The notes under the pieces were generated by a model. That model did not search any database and was not told where the DNA came from. It saw only the letters and a list, made by a program, of their open reading frames with translations. 39,259 nt of DNA from Candidatus Magasanikbacteria bacterium RIFOXYB2_FULL_38_10 (GTDB taxonomy: Bacteria > Patescibacteriota > Patescibacteriia > Magasanikbacterales > UBA10003): the NCBI GenBank assembly GCA_001783145.1, contig MFQT01000004.1, positions 25,206-64,464 on the forward strand, in the 5' to 3' direction. The first letter of the stretch is position 1; the number at the start of each line of letters is the position of its first letter. Of the stretch, positions 6,886 to 15,244 are shown one piece after another. Made by a program: the position numbers and the translations under genes.

Positions 6886-9111
6886 TTATTTTTTCTTTTT
6901 ACTCTTGGCTTTAACATTAGCATTGCTTGGACATTCTTTATTACTGCAAACAATTTTTTCTTTGGCTCCTTCCACCATTAAAGATTCGCAAACCTCGCAT
7001 TTTTCTCCGGTTGGTTTGTTCCACAGGGCAAAATCACAATCCGGATAGCGGCTGCAGGAAAAGAAAATTCTTTTGGCTCGAGTGCGGCGTTCTATAATAT
7101 CTCCCTTCTCGCATTTGGGGCATTTGACTCCCGTGCTTTTTACTTCTTTTTTAATGTATTTGCATTTAGGATAATCACTGCAACTAATAAACAAACCAAA
7201 GCGGCCGCGGCGGCGCATTAAGGGTGAGCCGCATTCCGGACATTTTTCGTCTATGGGCGGCAAATCTTTTTCTTCGCCCAAAGGTTTGGTATTTTTGCAA
7301 GTTGGGTAGTTAGAACAAGCCATGAATTTGCCAAAGCGGCCAATTTTAATAATCATCGGCGAGCCGCATTTTTCGCAAATTTCTTCAGTGGCTTCTTCGG
7401 TTAATTCCTTTTTAGAAAGTTCTTGGGTTTTTTCTTCCAAGTTTTTGGCAAATGGTTCATAGAAATTGGCAATAATATCGCGCCAATTATCTTGGCCTTG
7501 GGCCACTGTATCAAAATTATCTTCCATTTTGGCGGTAAATTCATAGTCGGTAATTTGAGGAAAATGCGCCACTAAAATATCGTTTACTAAAAAGCCTATG
7601 TCCGTAGGTTTAAAACGTTTCTTTTCATCGCGCTCTACGTATTTGCGGGCAATGATGGTGGAGATAGTAGGCGCGTAAGTAGAAGGGCGGCCAATGCCGT
7701 ATTCTTCCATTATTTTAACCAAGCCGGCATCGTTATAGCGGGCTGGCGGCTCGGTAAAATGTTGTTCGTTGTTTAATTCCACTAAAGGCAAAACATCTTT
7801 TTCGGCAAGTTCCGGTAAGAGGGTTTCTTTCTGCGCGTCGGGGTAAAGCGCCATATAGCCGGGGAAAGTGATAATATTGCCGGTGGCTCTAAAAGTATAT
7901 TTTTGATTTTGATTTTCTATATCAACAGTGGTGCCGTTAAAAATTGCCTCAGGCATTTGAGAAGCCACCGCTCTTTTCCAAATTAAATCGTAAAGTTTCC
8001 AGAGTCTTGGTTCCAAGACATCTTTTAAAGAAGCTGGATCGCGCACTGCCTCGGTAGGTCGGATGGCTTCATGTGCTTCTTGAGCCAGTTTAGATTTGGT
8101 GCTATAAAAATTGGGTTTTTCAGGTAGATATTTTTCTCCAAATTTGTTTTTAATCACTTCCCTGACATCACTTAAAAATTTGCCGGATAAAATTACCGAG
8201 TCAGTTCTCATGTAAGTAATTAAGCCTACATGACCCTGGCCTTTTAAATCTATACCTTCGTATAGTTGTTGGGCCAGCATCATGGTTTGTTTGGCAGAAA
8301 AACCCAAGCGGCGATTAGCCTCCTGTTGCAATGTAGAAGTAGTAAAAGGCGCAGCCGCTCTTTTCTTTAAGATTTTTTTGGTAATAGAAGCAACTTGATA
8401 TTTAGCATCCTCCAGTTCTTTTAAAATTTTATCGGCTTCTTCCTTGTTTTTAATTTCTAATTTTTCTAAATTTTTACCATCAATTTTGTGCAATTTGGCG
8501 TCAAAATTTTCTTTATTTTTTTCAAACACCGCTTCTACTATCCAGTATTCTTCTGGCTTAAAAGCTTGAATTTCTCTTTCGCGTTCTACAATTAAACGTA
8601 CGGCCACGGACTGCACACGTCCGGCAGATAAGCCCCTGGCCACTTTTTTCCACAGAAAGGGTGAGAGTTTATAACCAACCAGGCGGTCTAAAATGCGGCG
8701 CGCTTGTTGGGCGTTAACCAAATTTAAATCCAAAGGCCGAGGATTTTTTAAGGCCTCATCAATGGCAGTTTTAGTGATTTCATGAAAAACCAGGCGTTTA
8801 ACTTTTTCCGCAGGTATGTCTAAGATGTTGGCCAAATGCCAGGAAATAGCTTCTCCTTCGCGGTCTTCATCGGTTGCCAGTAATACTTCATCGGCTCCTT
8901 TGGCACTCTTTTTTAAATCCGTGACAATTTTTTGCTTGTCCTTGGGAATGACATAATGGGGTTCAAATTTGTTTTCCACATCCACACCCAATTCCGATTT
9001 GGGTAAATCCCTAATATGGCCAAAAGAAGATTTGACCACAAACTTTGTTCCCAAAAATTTGGAAATGGTTTTGGCTTTGGTAGGAGACTCGACAATTAAA
9101 AGTTGAGACAT
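6886..9111 (-). CDS. topA: DNA topoisomerase I (type IA)
   Basis: Relaxes negative supercoils through a transient 5'-phosphotyrosyl link. The Toprim domain opens the protein (LLIVESPTKAKTISKFLG at 4-21; acidic DEDREGE at 81-87). The catalytic tyrosine is Tyr300 in ITYMRTDS. Four cysteine-based modules end the protein: two textbook Topo_C zinc ribbons (C-x2-C...GRFGKFMACSNYPTC and C-x2-C...GRFGLFISCSDYPKC), a third with CPKC...FFSCSRYPDC, and a final C-x2-C...CSNKEC, then a Lys-rich tail. 741 aa is typical. It has its own promoter (9141-9169) and terminator although dprA ends just upstream on the same strand, so it is probably its own transcription unit. Confidence 0.97.
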   Translation of the reverse strand: MSQLLIVESPTKAKTISKFLGTKFVVKSSFGHIRDLPKSELGVDVENKFEPHYVIPKDKQKIVTDLKKSAKGADEVLLATDEDREGEAISWHLANILDIPAEKVKRLVFHEITKTAIDEALKNPRPLDLNLVNAQQARRILDRLVGYKLSPFLWKKVARGLSAGRVQSVAVRLIVEREREIQAFKPEEYWIVEAVFEKNKENFDAKLHKIDGKNLEKLEIKNKEEADKILKELEDAKYQVASITKKILKKRAAAPFTTSTLQQEANRRLGFSAKQTMMLAQQLYEGIDLKGQGHVGLITYMRTDSVILSGKFLSDVREVIKNKFGEKYLPEKPNFYSTKSKLAQEAHEAIRPTEAVRDPASLKDVLEPRLWKLYDLIWKRAVASQMPEAIFNGTTVDIENQNQKYTFRATGNIITFPGYMALYPDAQKETLLPELAEKDVLPLVELNNEQHFTEPPARYNDAGLVKIMEEYGIGRPSTYAPTISTIIARKYVERDEKKRFKPTDIGFLVNDILVAHFPQITDYEFTAKMEDNFDTVAQGQDNWRDIIANFYEPFAKNLEEKTQELSKKELTEEATEEICEKCGSPMIIKIGRFGKFMACSNYPTCKNTKPLGEEKDLPPIDEKCPECGSPLMRRRGRFGLFISCSDYPKCKYIKKEVKSTGVKCPKCEKGDIIERRTRAKRIFFSCSRYPDCDFALWNKPTGEKCEVCESLMVEGAKEKIVCSNKECPSNANVKAKSKKKK

Positions 9112-9140
9112 AAATTCATTTTTTCAAACAATTGTTTTAC

Positions 9141-9169
9141 ACTATACTACTATTAGGCTCTTTTGTCAA
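9141..9169 (-). promoter_or_regulatory. topA promoter
   Basis: Minus strand TTGACA (9169-9164), 17-bp spacer, TATAGT (9146-9141). The start codon lies about 30 bases from the -10 box. No Shine-Dalgarno is visible in the leader. Confidence 0.75.
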
Positions 9170-9194
9170 TCCGCGGACTTTTTTTACAAATTTT

Positions 9195-10286
9195 TTAATT
9201 GATAATGTAATTCATTCCGCCGCTGTTTTTAATTTTATTTTTAAGCTCCATTAAGGCGATAGCGGAAACTAAAACATTGGTGGGAAATTTGGTTTCTTGG
9301 GCAATTTTTTCCAGATTTTTGGGCTCTTTAGAAAGCACTTTCAAAATTGCTTCTTCAGTGGGGTTTTCCGCCAGAGGTTTTATCTCACTAAAAAGATCTT
9401 TATTTTTTTCAATTTTTAAAAAGTCTAAGATATCTTCGGCCGAGGTAATAACCTGCGCTCCTAGTTTTAAGAGGTTGTTGGGCCCCTCGGAAAGAGGGGA
9501 GAAGATATTCCCAGGAACGCTAAAAACTTCGCGGTTTTGATCTAAAGCCAATTTAGCGGTAATTAAAGAGCCGGAGTCTTCTGCGGCTTCTATAATAATG
9601 GTGCCTAGTGATAAGCCGGAAATAACGCGGTTTCTAATAGGAAAATTAAATCTTAAGGGCAAGGTGCCGATGGGAAATTCAGAAATTACCGCTCCACCGT
9701 TATTTATAATTTGTTGGGCTAGGCGGTAGTTTTCTTTAGGATAGATGCTGTTATTATTTGCTCCTGATCCCAGTACGGCGATAGTGCGTCCGCCCGCCTG
9801 CAAAGTGGTGGCATGAGCCGCGGCATCTGCCCCCAAAGCCAGGCCACTGATAATGGTGGCGCCGTTTTGTGAAAGCGGAGGAATAATTTCCTCTATTACT
9901 TGTTTGCCATAAAAACTTAAGCGACGCGAACCGACACAAGCCAAAGGATATTTATCTTTGTTTAAAGTTCCTTGATAAAACAAGAGTGGCGGCGGGTCAT
10001 AAATTTGTTTTAAAAGAGTAGGGTAGAGTTCTTCATCTAAAGAAATGACTTTTAATTTTTCTTTTTCCAGTTTTTGCCACTCTTTTTCCGGGTCAAGTTT
10101 TGCCCTTTCTTCTATAATTGCGCGTATTGTTTCAACTCCCAATCCTATTTTTAAAAAATCCTCGGAATTGGCGCGCCAGACATCTTGTAAATCAATAAAA
10201 GCCCGCTTAATTTTAAGCAGACTTTTAGAATTCATTTTAGAGATTGTAGAGAGTGCTACTAATCGCGCCAATTCCTCCTTGCTCAT
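9195..10286 (-). CDS. dprA: DNA-processing protein DprA (Smf)
   Basis: Loads RecA on incoming single-stranded DNA in natural transformation. The Rossmann-like core is complete: VGSR (118-121), SGLALGADAAAH (147-158), AVLGSG (170-175), SEFPIGTLP (202-210), the ssDNA-binding FPIRNRVISGLS (215-226) and EAAEDSGSLITA (233-244). A helical N-terminal segment (1-75) and a winged-helix C-terminus (about 300-363, TEEAILKVL...) flank it, as in the full-length family. It starts three bases after the pth stop, third in der-pth-dprA. With radA and recG nearby it supports a competence or recombination role. Confidence 0.95.
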   Translation of the reverse strand: MSKEELARLVALSTISKMNSKSLLKIKRAFIDLQDVWRANSEDFLKIGLGVETIRAIIEERAKLDPEKEWQKLEKEKLKVISLDEELYPTLLKQIYDPPPLLFYQGTLNKDKYPLACVGSRRLSFYGKQVIEEIIPPLSQNGATIISGLALGADAAAHATTLQAGGRTIAVLGSGANNNSIYPKENYRLAQQIINNGGAVISEFPIGTLPLRFNFPIRNRVISGLSLGTIIIEAAEDSGSLITAKLALDQNREVFSVPGNIFSPLSEGPNNLLKLGAQVITSAEDILDFLKIEKNKDLFSEIKPLAENPTEEAILKVLSKEPKNLEKIAQETKFPTNVLVSAIALMELKNKIKNSGGMNYIIN

Positions 10287-10289
10287 ATT

Positions 10290-10856
10290 TTAATTAAATT
10301 TGTTCATGGCCGCGGCCAGTCCGTTTTGCAAAGCCTCTTTTAAGGCTTCAATTGTTTTTTGCAATCCGGTTTCTAAATCCTTTTTCTCAGCTAAAGAAAA
10401 TTTAGCCAAAACCAAATCGGATCCTTCCGCAAATGTTTCTTTTAAGGGTTTGATGCCAATTCTAAAACGCGCAAAATTTTGTCCGCCAATTTTTTCTATG
10501 ATGGATTTTACGCCGTTATGTCCGGCGGCCGAGCGATCAATTTGCACTTTTATTTTTCCCAAAGGCAGGTCCAAATCGTCGTGCACCACATAAATACTGG
10601 TTGAAGGAATCTTATAAAATTTGGCCAGAGCCGCCACGGCTACGCCAGATTCGTTCATGAAAGTTTGCGGCAAAACCAATTTTATTTTTTTGTCTGCGGA
10701 TTCAGCCATTAAAGATTGAAATTTTTTATTTTCCTTCCATTGGGAAAAAACTCCTTCCCCAGAGGCATAAAATTTTTCCAAGGCCAAAAAACCGGCGTTA
10801 TGCCTGGTATTTTGATATTTTTTGCCCGGATTTCCCAGGCCAACAATTAGGATCAT
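10290..10856 (-). CDS. pth: Peptidyl-tRNA hydrolase
   Basis: Releases tRNA from stalled peptidyl-tRNA. The N-terminus MILIVGLGNPG begins directly with the family motif; catalytic residues are present as Asn9, His19 (TRHNAGF), Asn68 (FMNESG), Asp93 (VHDDLDLP) and the AGHNGVKSI segment (111-119). At 188 aa it is full length. Its ATG overlaps the der stop in an ATGA, indicating translational coupling; dprA follows after three bases. Confidence 0.96.
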   Translation of the reverse strand: MILIVGLGNPGKKYQNTRHNAGFLALEKFYASGEGVFSQWKENKKFQSLMAESADKKIKLVLPQTFMNESGVAVAALAKFYKIPSTSIYVVHDDLDLPLGKIKVQIDRSAAGHNGVKSIIEKIGGQNFARFRIGIKPLKETFAEGSDLVLAKFSLAEKKDLETGLQKTIEALKEALQNGLAAAMNKFN

Positions 10857-12211
10857 ACTCTTACTTTGCGCACATAGACCACTACCGGCACGCCGGTAAA
10901 ATCAAATATCTGGCGCAAATTATTTTGAATAAATTTAAGATAGGATTCATGCAAAGAGGTTTTTTGTTTAATGGTTACTTCAAAGGTTGGGGGATTGATT
11001 CCCATTTGGCGCAGGGCAAAAATTTTAGGATGTCTTACTCCTTTGCCGCGGGTAGGCAATTTAAAACGCACCAATTTTTCCATAAAATGCCGTAAATCTT
11101 TTTCTTCTATTTGTTTATTTAAATTGGTGGCCACTTGGTTTAACAGAGGAAAAAGATGTTGAATGTTTTTATGGGTTAAAGCGCTGGTAAAAAAGATGGG
11201 GGCAAAAGACAAGGGCGGAAACAAATTAAATAACTGTTTAGTGATAACATCTTGTGTATCGGTTTGCTTATCAGGAATCAAATCCCATTTGTTGATTATA
11301 ATAATCAATCCTCGGCGGTGTTCGGAAATAATTTGAATTAAGTGCTTGTCTTGTGTAGTAAAAGGCTCACTGGCATCTAAAACTAATAAAACTATATCAG
11401 ATTTTTCTATGCTTTCCACAGCTTGTCCCACGCCGCCAAATTCTAAACCCCTCTGAACCCTGTTTTGTCTTCTTATGCCGGCCGTATCAACAAAAATATA
11501 GGGTTCATCATCTTTTATTATTAAAGTGTCATGGGATTCTCTGGTGGTGTGGGCCACAGGACTCGTTATTACTCTTTCTTCACCAATTAAAGAATTAAAC
11601 AAAGTGGATTTACCTACATTAGGGCGACCGATTAAGGCAATTTTTAAAGGTTTTTTCTCCGGAATTTTATTTTTGCTTTCTTTTGCCGGTTTAACTTTTT
11701 TAATAAGTATATCCAGCATATCGCCAATTCCCGAACCGTTAACCGAAGAAATAGCTAAGGGTTCTCCCAGGCCCAAACTTAGCCATTCGGGGTTATGGAC
11801 GTTGGCTCTAATTTTGGCATTGTCAGCTTTGTTGCCAATTAAAATGATGGTTTTTTTTAAAGCCCGTAAAGCCTTAGCCCATTCTTTTTCTTGCGGCAAA
11901 AGATTTTGTTTTAGGTCTACTACAAAAACAATTACCGAGGCTTCGGCAAAAGCTTTGGTAACTTGTTTTTTAATTTCTTTTTCTAAAAGATCACCCTTGG
12001 TAAAATCAACTCCGCCTGTGTCAATTAAACGATAAGATAATCCTCGCCAATTAAAAATTCCCACATTGCTGGTTCTGGTGGTTCCGGCTACGGGCGAAAC
12101 CAAAGCCTTTCTTTCTTCCATTAGGCGATTGAAAAGGGTTGACTTCCCCACATTGGTGCGTCCGACAATAGCCACGGTAGGCAAATTTTTTTCCGGAATT
12201 ATAATTGGCAT
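10853..12211 (-). CDS. der: Ribosome biogenesis GTPase Der (EngA)
   Basis: Tandem GTPase needed for 50S maturation. G domain 1 has GRTNVGKST (17-25), DTGG (64-67) and NKAD (127-130). G domain 2 has GRPNVGKST (195-203), DTAGIRR (242-248) and NKWD (307-310). A C-terminal KH-like domain (about 345-452) follows, ending in VVVYVRKVRV. Domain 1 carries GRTN where GRPN is usual, a conservative change. The stop is TGA within an ATGA overlap with pth. First gene of der-pth-dprA. Confidence 0.97.
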   Translation of the reverse strand: MPIIIPEKNLPTVAIVGRTNVGKSTLFNRLMEERKALVSPVAGTTRTSNVGIFNWRGLSYRLIDTGGVDFTKGDLLEKEIKKQVTKAFAEASVIVFVVDLKQNLLPQEKEWAKALRALKKTIILIGNKADNAKIRANVHNPEWLSLGLGEPLAISSVNGSGIGDMLDILIKKVKPAKESKNKIPEKKPLKIALIGRPNVGKSTLFNSLIGEERVITSPVAHTTRESHDTLIIKDDEPYIFVDTAGIRRQNRVQRGLEFGGVGQAVESIEKSDIVLLVLDASEPFTTQDKHLIQIISEHRRGLIIIINKWDLIPDKQTDTQDVITKQLFNLFPPLSFAPIFFTSALTHKNIQHLFPLLNQVATNLNKQIEEKDLRHFMEKLVRFKLPTRGKGVRHPKIFALRQMGINPPTFEVTIKQKTSLHESYLKFIQNNLRQIFDFTGVPVVVYVRKVRV

Positions 12212-12215
12212 AAGA

Positions 12216-12243
12216 ATTGTTTAATTAAATTAGCGCTTGTCAA
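12216..12243 (-). promoter_or_regulatory. Possible der promoter
   Basis: Minus strand TTGACA (12243-12238), 16-bp spacer, AACAAT (12221-12216), four bases before the der ATG. The -35 is perfect but the -10 is weak; if real, the transcript is leaderless or nearly so. Confidence 0.4.
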
Positions 12244-12280
12244 ATCGTGTAGTGTGGGGGGTGCTTTTTAAAGGAGTAAT

Positions 12281-13675
12281 TTAAATATTTTGATTAGCTC
12301 CTACAATAATTAAAATATCCGGGGTGGAAGAAGAGGAGAAGGGAGCCTGTGAAGTAGTTTTTATTTCCGCCTCTTTTAATTGTTTTTTAATTATATCCAT
12401 TTCTTTTTTAAATTTGCCCGAACTCAAATCGTAAATGACGGTTTTTTCTTGATCGCGCAGGGTGGCGTTACCTAAGATATTAACCAGCACTCCTTGTTCT
12501 TCTATGGTTTGTCTTACGCGGGATCCCAATCCTAAAACCCAAGTGCCATTTTGTATTTCTATGATAGGAAATTTTTTATCTTCAATTTTACCAGTGAAGG
12601 CTGGGGAGGCCAGTTTAGCTGTGTCGGGCTGAAAGATGTCCTCTGCTAATTTTTGTAACTTAGAAAAATTTCCTTCGCGCGGGCGTAGCACTTCGGCGCT
12701 GTTATAGTAAGAGGCCATCAAGGGTTGGTTGGGACCAACACCTAAAACCAAATTGATAATATTTTGATAATCTAATTTTTTGCTTAGTTCAAAAAAGCGG
12801 CTGATTTCCCATAACTCTACATTGGTGTTGACGTGAGCGTTCAGACTGTCCATTAAATTTTGCACGCGTCCCGGATGCCATAAAGAAGCAGAAGAAAAAA
12901 TTTTGTCTTTTAGGGCCAGGATTATTTTTTGTTGGCGGCGGCTGCGGGCAAAATCAGAATTTTCTCCGTTGGTGCCGTGGCGGCTGCGGGTAAACTTTAA
13001 GGCTGTTTCTCCATCCATATTTTGCCAGCCTTTTTCAAAAGATATCGTTTGATATTTGTAATCGTAAGTGGGATAAAAAGCATCGGTGAAACTTTTTTCT
13101 ACGTTTATTTTAACCCCGCCCACCGCATCCACCATTTCTTTAAAAGCGGAAAAATCAATTCTTAAATAATAATCAATCGGTTGATTTAAGGTTTTACCTA
13201 TTACCTCGCTGGCCAAAATCGGTCCATAGCCTTTTTCTCTGGCTTCGCCAAAGGCATCGGCGGCGTTGATTTTACCAAATCCGTATCCTGGGATTTCTAC
13301 CAGTAAATCCCGCGGTATGGAAAAAAGGGCCACCTGGTTAGTGGAAGGTTTGAGGCTGGCTAAAATAATGGTGTCAGAAAGATAGGGTCCATCATGCTCT
13401 TCTCCGCCAATTCCCAAAATTAAAATGTTAATGCGGTCAGTTTCCTCTCCTTTAAGGCCCCTTTCACGGCTTAAGATTAAATTTTTAATTTGGGTTAAAA
13501 GGTTTGGTTTAGGCTGGACCAAGCCTACTTCGCGCGGTGATTCTTTAAACCAGCCTTTAATTCCTCCTATAATCAAGAAAAAAATTGCTAAAGTTAAAAA
13601 GAGAAAGATATAGCGCCATATCTTTCTTTTTGGTTTTTCCTGGGATTGCATTAAGTTTAAATCAATTTCGGACAT
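12281..13675 (-). CDS. LytR-CpsA-Psr (LCP) family cell-envelope protein
   Basis: LCP enzymes transfer lipid-linked polymers to peptidoglycan or other acceptors outside the membrane. From the ATG at 13675 the protein is 464 aa: cytoplasmic N-terminus, one transmembrane helix (about 20-38), LCP domain (about 80-235) with DTIILASL, SIPRDLLVEIPGYG, KINAADAFG, VDAVGG and the arginine-rich TRSRHG, then a C-terminal LytR_C-like domain (IEIQNGT, VLVNILGNA). A longer frame starting at 13735 is rejected because the -10 box lies between the two starts. The terminal carrier polymer in this organism is unknown. Transcription is divergent from tRNA-Val. Confidence 0.92.
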   Translation of the reverse strand: MSEIDLNLMQSQEKPKRKIWRYIFLFLTLAIFFLIIGGIKGWFKESPREVGLVQPKPNLLTQIKNLILSRERGLKGEETDRINILILGIGGEEHDGPYLSDTIILASLKPSTNQVALFSIPRDLLVEIPGYGFGKINAADAFGEAREKGYGPILASEVIGKTLNQPIDYYLRIDFSAFKEMVDAVGGVKINVEKSFTDAFYPTYDYKYQTISFEKGWQNMDGETALKFTRSRHGTNGENSDFARSRRQQKIILALKDKIFSSASLWHPGRVQNLMDSLNAHVNTNVELWEISRFFELSKKLDYQNIINLVLGVGPNQPLMASYYNSAEVLRPREGNFSKLQKLAEDIFQPDTAKLASPAFTGKIEDKKFPIIEIQNGTWVLGLGSRVRQTIEEQGVLVNILGNATLRDQEKTVIYDLSSGKFKKEMDIIKKQLKEAEIKTTSQAPFSSSSTPDILIIVGANQNI

Positions 13676-13681
13676 AGTTTT

Positions 13682-13710
13682 ATTATAAACAAAAAAAAGC
13701 AGGGTGGCAA
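13682..13710 (-). promoter_or_regulatory. LCP-gene promoter giving a leaderless transcript
   Basis: Minus strand TTGCCA (13710-13705), 17-bp spacer, TATAAT (13687-13682), then six bases and the ATG. The geometry is the same as at parA, putting the transcription start on the A of the ATG. Confidence 0.75.
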
Positions 13711-13711
13711 T

Positions 13712-13735
13712 ATGTATGGACAAATGTATGGACAA
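13712..13735. repeat. Exact 12-bp tandem repeat between divergent promoters
   Basis: ATGTATGGACAA occurs twice head to tail (13712-13723, 13724-13735). Each copy holds a TGGACA hexamer; the second is correctly placed to be the -35 of the tRNA-Val promoter. The repeat directly abuts the -35 of the LCP promoter on the other side. Confidence 0.85.
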
Positions 13736-13756
13736 AACTTTAAAATATGGTATACT
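13729..13756 (+). promoter_or_regulatory. tRNA-Val promoter
   Basis: TGGACA (13729-13734), 16-bp spacer, extended -10 TGG-TATACT (13748-13756). It should start about 40 bases before tRNA-Val and may also transcribe the 13911 gene and tRNA-Arg. Confidence 0.65.
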
Positions 13757-13805
13757 TAAAACTAAAGAAAGTAAAGCTTTAAGAGCGGACAGCCTTTAAG
13801 CTAGA

Positions 13806-13882
13806 GGACGGCTAGCTCAGCTGGTTAGAGCGTACGATTCACATTCGTAAGGTCACAGGTTCGATCCCTGTGCCGTCCACCA
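13806..13882 (+). tRNA. tRNA-Val (CAC) with encoded CCA
   Basis: Acceptor GGACGGC/GCCGTCC, D arm GCTC/GAGC, anticodon stem TACGA/TCGTA with loop TTCACAT (anticodon CAC), T arm ACAGG TTCGATC CCTGT, discriminator A13879 followed by CCA (13880-13882). It is the only one of the four tRNAs here with an encoded CCA end. Confidence 0.96.
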
Positions 13883-13910
13883 TAAATATAAATCTATGGA
13901 GGAAAATCAA

Positions 13911-14399
13911 ATGTCAGTTTTTGACAATTGGGGCAATGTTTTACATACTTGGCAAATTCCCGAATATCATCAGCCCGAGCGCGGCCGCACTTGGTATATA
14001 GTGGCCTCTATTATTTTTGTTGCGCTGTTAGGCTATAGCATCTTTGCCCAGAATTTTCTTTTTGCTTTTTTAATTTTGTTGTTTGCCGCGATTATCTTTA
14101 TGCATAGCACACGGGAACCTTTGTATTTAAACATTGGTGTTTCCGATAAGGGAGTAATTTTAAATAAACGCCTTATAGTTTACAGTGGTTTGAGCGCGTT
14201 TTGGATAATTAATGAACCGCCTTTAACTAAAAATTTGTATTTAAAATTTAATGGCGGGGTTCAGCCGCCGCTGTCCATTCATTTGGCTGAGGAAGACGCG
14301 GAAGAGGTGCGGGCCACTTTAGGACAATTTTTAAAAGAAGATAAAAGACAAATTGAAGAACCGTTGAGTGATTTATTATGGAAGGTATTGAAGTTATAG
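13911..14399 (+). CDS. Small membrane protein, two helices plus soluble C-terminal domain
   Basis: Family not recognised. The 162 aa product has two closely spaced hydrophobic helices (about 27-45 and 47-64) forming a hairpin, preceded by an aromatic N-terminus (VFDNWGNVLHTWQIPEY). The remaining residues (about 70-150) alternate strands (YLNIGVSDKGVILNKRLI, LYLKFNG, LSIHL) and end in a helix (EDAEEVRATLGQFLKE), which looks like a PH-like fold; that is an inference. The ATG at 13911 is preferred over the one at 13896 because GGAGG (13898-13902) lies eight bases before it. The gene sits between tRNA-Val and tRNA-Arg on the same strand and probably shares their transcript. Confidence 0.75.
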   Translation: MSVFDNWGNVLHTWQIPEYHQPERGRTWYIVASIIFVALLGYSIFAQNFLFAFLILLFAAIIFMHSTREPLYLNIGVSDKGVILNKRLIVYSGLSAFWIINEPPLTKNLYLKFNGGVQPPLSIHLAEEDAEEVRATLGQFLKEDKRQIEEPLSDLLWKVLKL

Positions 14400-14449
14400 A
14401 TAATTTTTGTTAGAGTGAATTTATTATTGAAAAAGATTAAAAAGATTAG

Positions 14450-14521
14450 GCACCCGTCGTTCAACGGATAGGACACAAGATTGCGGATCTTGTAATCGAG
14501 GTTCGATTCCTCGCGGGTGCA
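14450..14521 (+). tRNA. tRNA-Arg (GCG)
   Basis: Acceptor GCACCCG/CGGGTGC, D arm GTTC/GGAC, anticodon stem CAAGA/TCTTG with loop TTGCGGA (anticodon GCG), T arm CGAGG TTCGATT CCTCG, discriminator A. CCA is not encoded. An intrinsic terminator follows at 14560. GCG is notable because most bacteria read CGN with an inosine-modified ACG tRNA. Confidence 0.93.
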
Positions 14522-14559
14522 AATGAAAAAAAGTAATATTAGAATATTTGAAATCAAAG

Positions 14560-14586
14560 AACAATTCTTAAAAGAGTTGTTTTTTG
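14560..14586 (+). terminator. Terminator after tRNA-Arg
   Basis: Stem AACAATTCTT (14560-14569) / AAGAGTTGTT (14572-14581) with one T-G pair, then a T-run to about 14585. It ends the tRNA-Val / membrane protein / tRNA-Arg unit. Confidence 0.7.
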
Positions 14587-14653
14587 CTTTAAATCAATCT
14601 TTGGGTTAAAATACAGTCAGTGAAATTTTGAAATAAAATAAGCCTTTTTATTG

Positions 14654-14659
14654 TATAAT
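14654..14659 (+). promoter_or_regulatory. Likely -10 box of the sigma-factor operon
   Basis: TATAAT about 24 bases before the ATG at 14684; no good -35 at 16-18 bp. The upstream context (AGC-TT, T-rich tract, TTGTAT-ATA) resembles the region before the MacA-like gene (16090-16110). Confidence 0.45.
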
Positions 14660-14683
14660 AAATGTGTTCAAAAGTTAGTCTTT

Positions 14684-15244
14684 ATGCCTTTTAGCCAATT
14701 AACCGATGAAGAGGTAGTGGTGGCCGTGCGAGAAAAAAATAAAGAATTATATTCGGAGATAGTTCGCCGTTATCAAACAAAATTGGCGCATTATCTGCGT
14801 AAGTTTATAATTGATCCCGATCAATTGCAAGACGTCTTACAAGATGTTTTTATTAAAGCCTATCGCAACCTTTTTGGTTTTAATGCTGAAAGAAAATTTT
14901 CGCCTTGGATTTATCGCATCGCTCACAATGAAGCCCTCAATTATCTTAAAAAGCACTCAAGGGAAGTTTTAAGTTTAGATCCGGAGGAACAAGATATTGT
15001 TGATAAAAAAATAGATATTAAAGAGGGAACTGATAAGGTCTTAACCAAAGAAAAAATAAACAAAGCCCTGTCCCTCTTAAAGGAAAAATATCGCACGCCG
15101 TTGATTTTATATTTTTTTGAACAAATGTCTTATGAAGAAATTAGTGATGTTTTAGAGACGCCTAAAAGCAGTGTGGGCGTACTGATTATGCGCGCCAAGA
15201 GTCAGCTTAAAAAAAACTTAGAAGAAAAATTTTATGGAAAATAA
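14684..15244 (+). CDS. ECF-type sigma-70 family RNA polymerase sigma factor
   Basis: Two-domain alternative sigma factor. Region 2 covers about residues 15-85 (YSEIVRRYQTKLAHYLRK, DQLQDVLQDVFIKAYRNL, FSPWIYRIAHNEALNYLKK), with the core-binding and -10-melting motifs typical of ECF sigmas. Region 4 covers about 125-180 (LSLLKEKYRTPLILYFFEQMSYEEISDVLETPKSSVGVLIMRAK), a clear helix-turn-helix. The acidic linker between them is about 25 residues. At 186 aa it is standard size. The ATG at 14684 is preferred over a TTG at 14651 because the -10 box lies after that TTG. The last 11 bases overlap the next gene, a membrane protein likely to be its anti-sigma factor. Confidence 0.92.
   Translation: MPFSQLTDEEVVVAVREKNKELYSEIVRRYQTKLAHYLRKFIIDPDQLQDVLQDVFIKAYRNLFGFNAERKFSPWIYRIAHNEALNYLKKHSREVLSLDPEEQDIVDKKIDIKEGTDKVLTKEKINKALSLLKEKYRTPLILYFFEQMSYEEISDVLETPKSSVGVLIMRAKSQLKKNLEEKFYGK

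Noticed and set aside
12281-13735. Longer LCP protein from 13735
   Set aside because: The extra 20 residues run through the promoter; the ATG at 13675 lies at the predicted transcription start.
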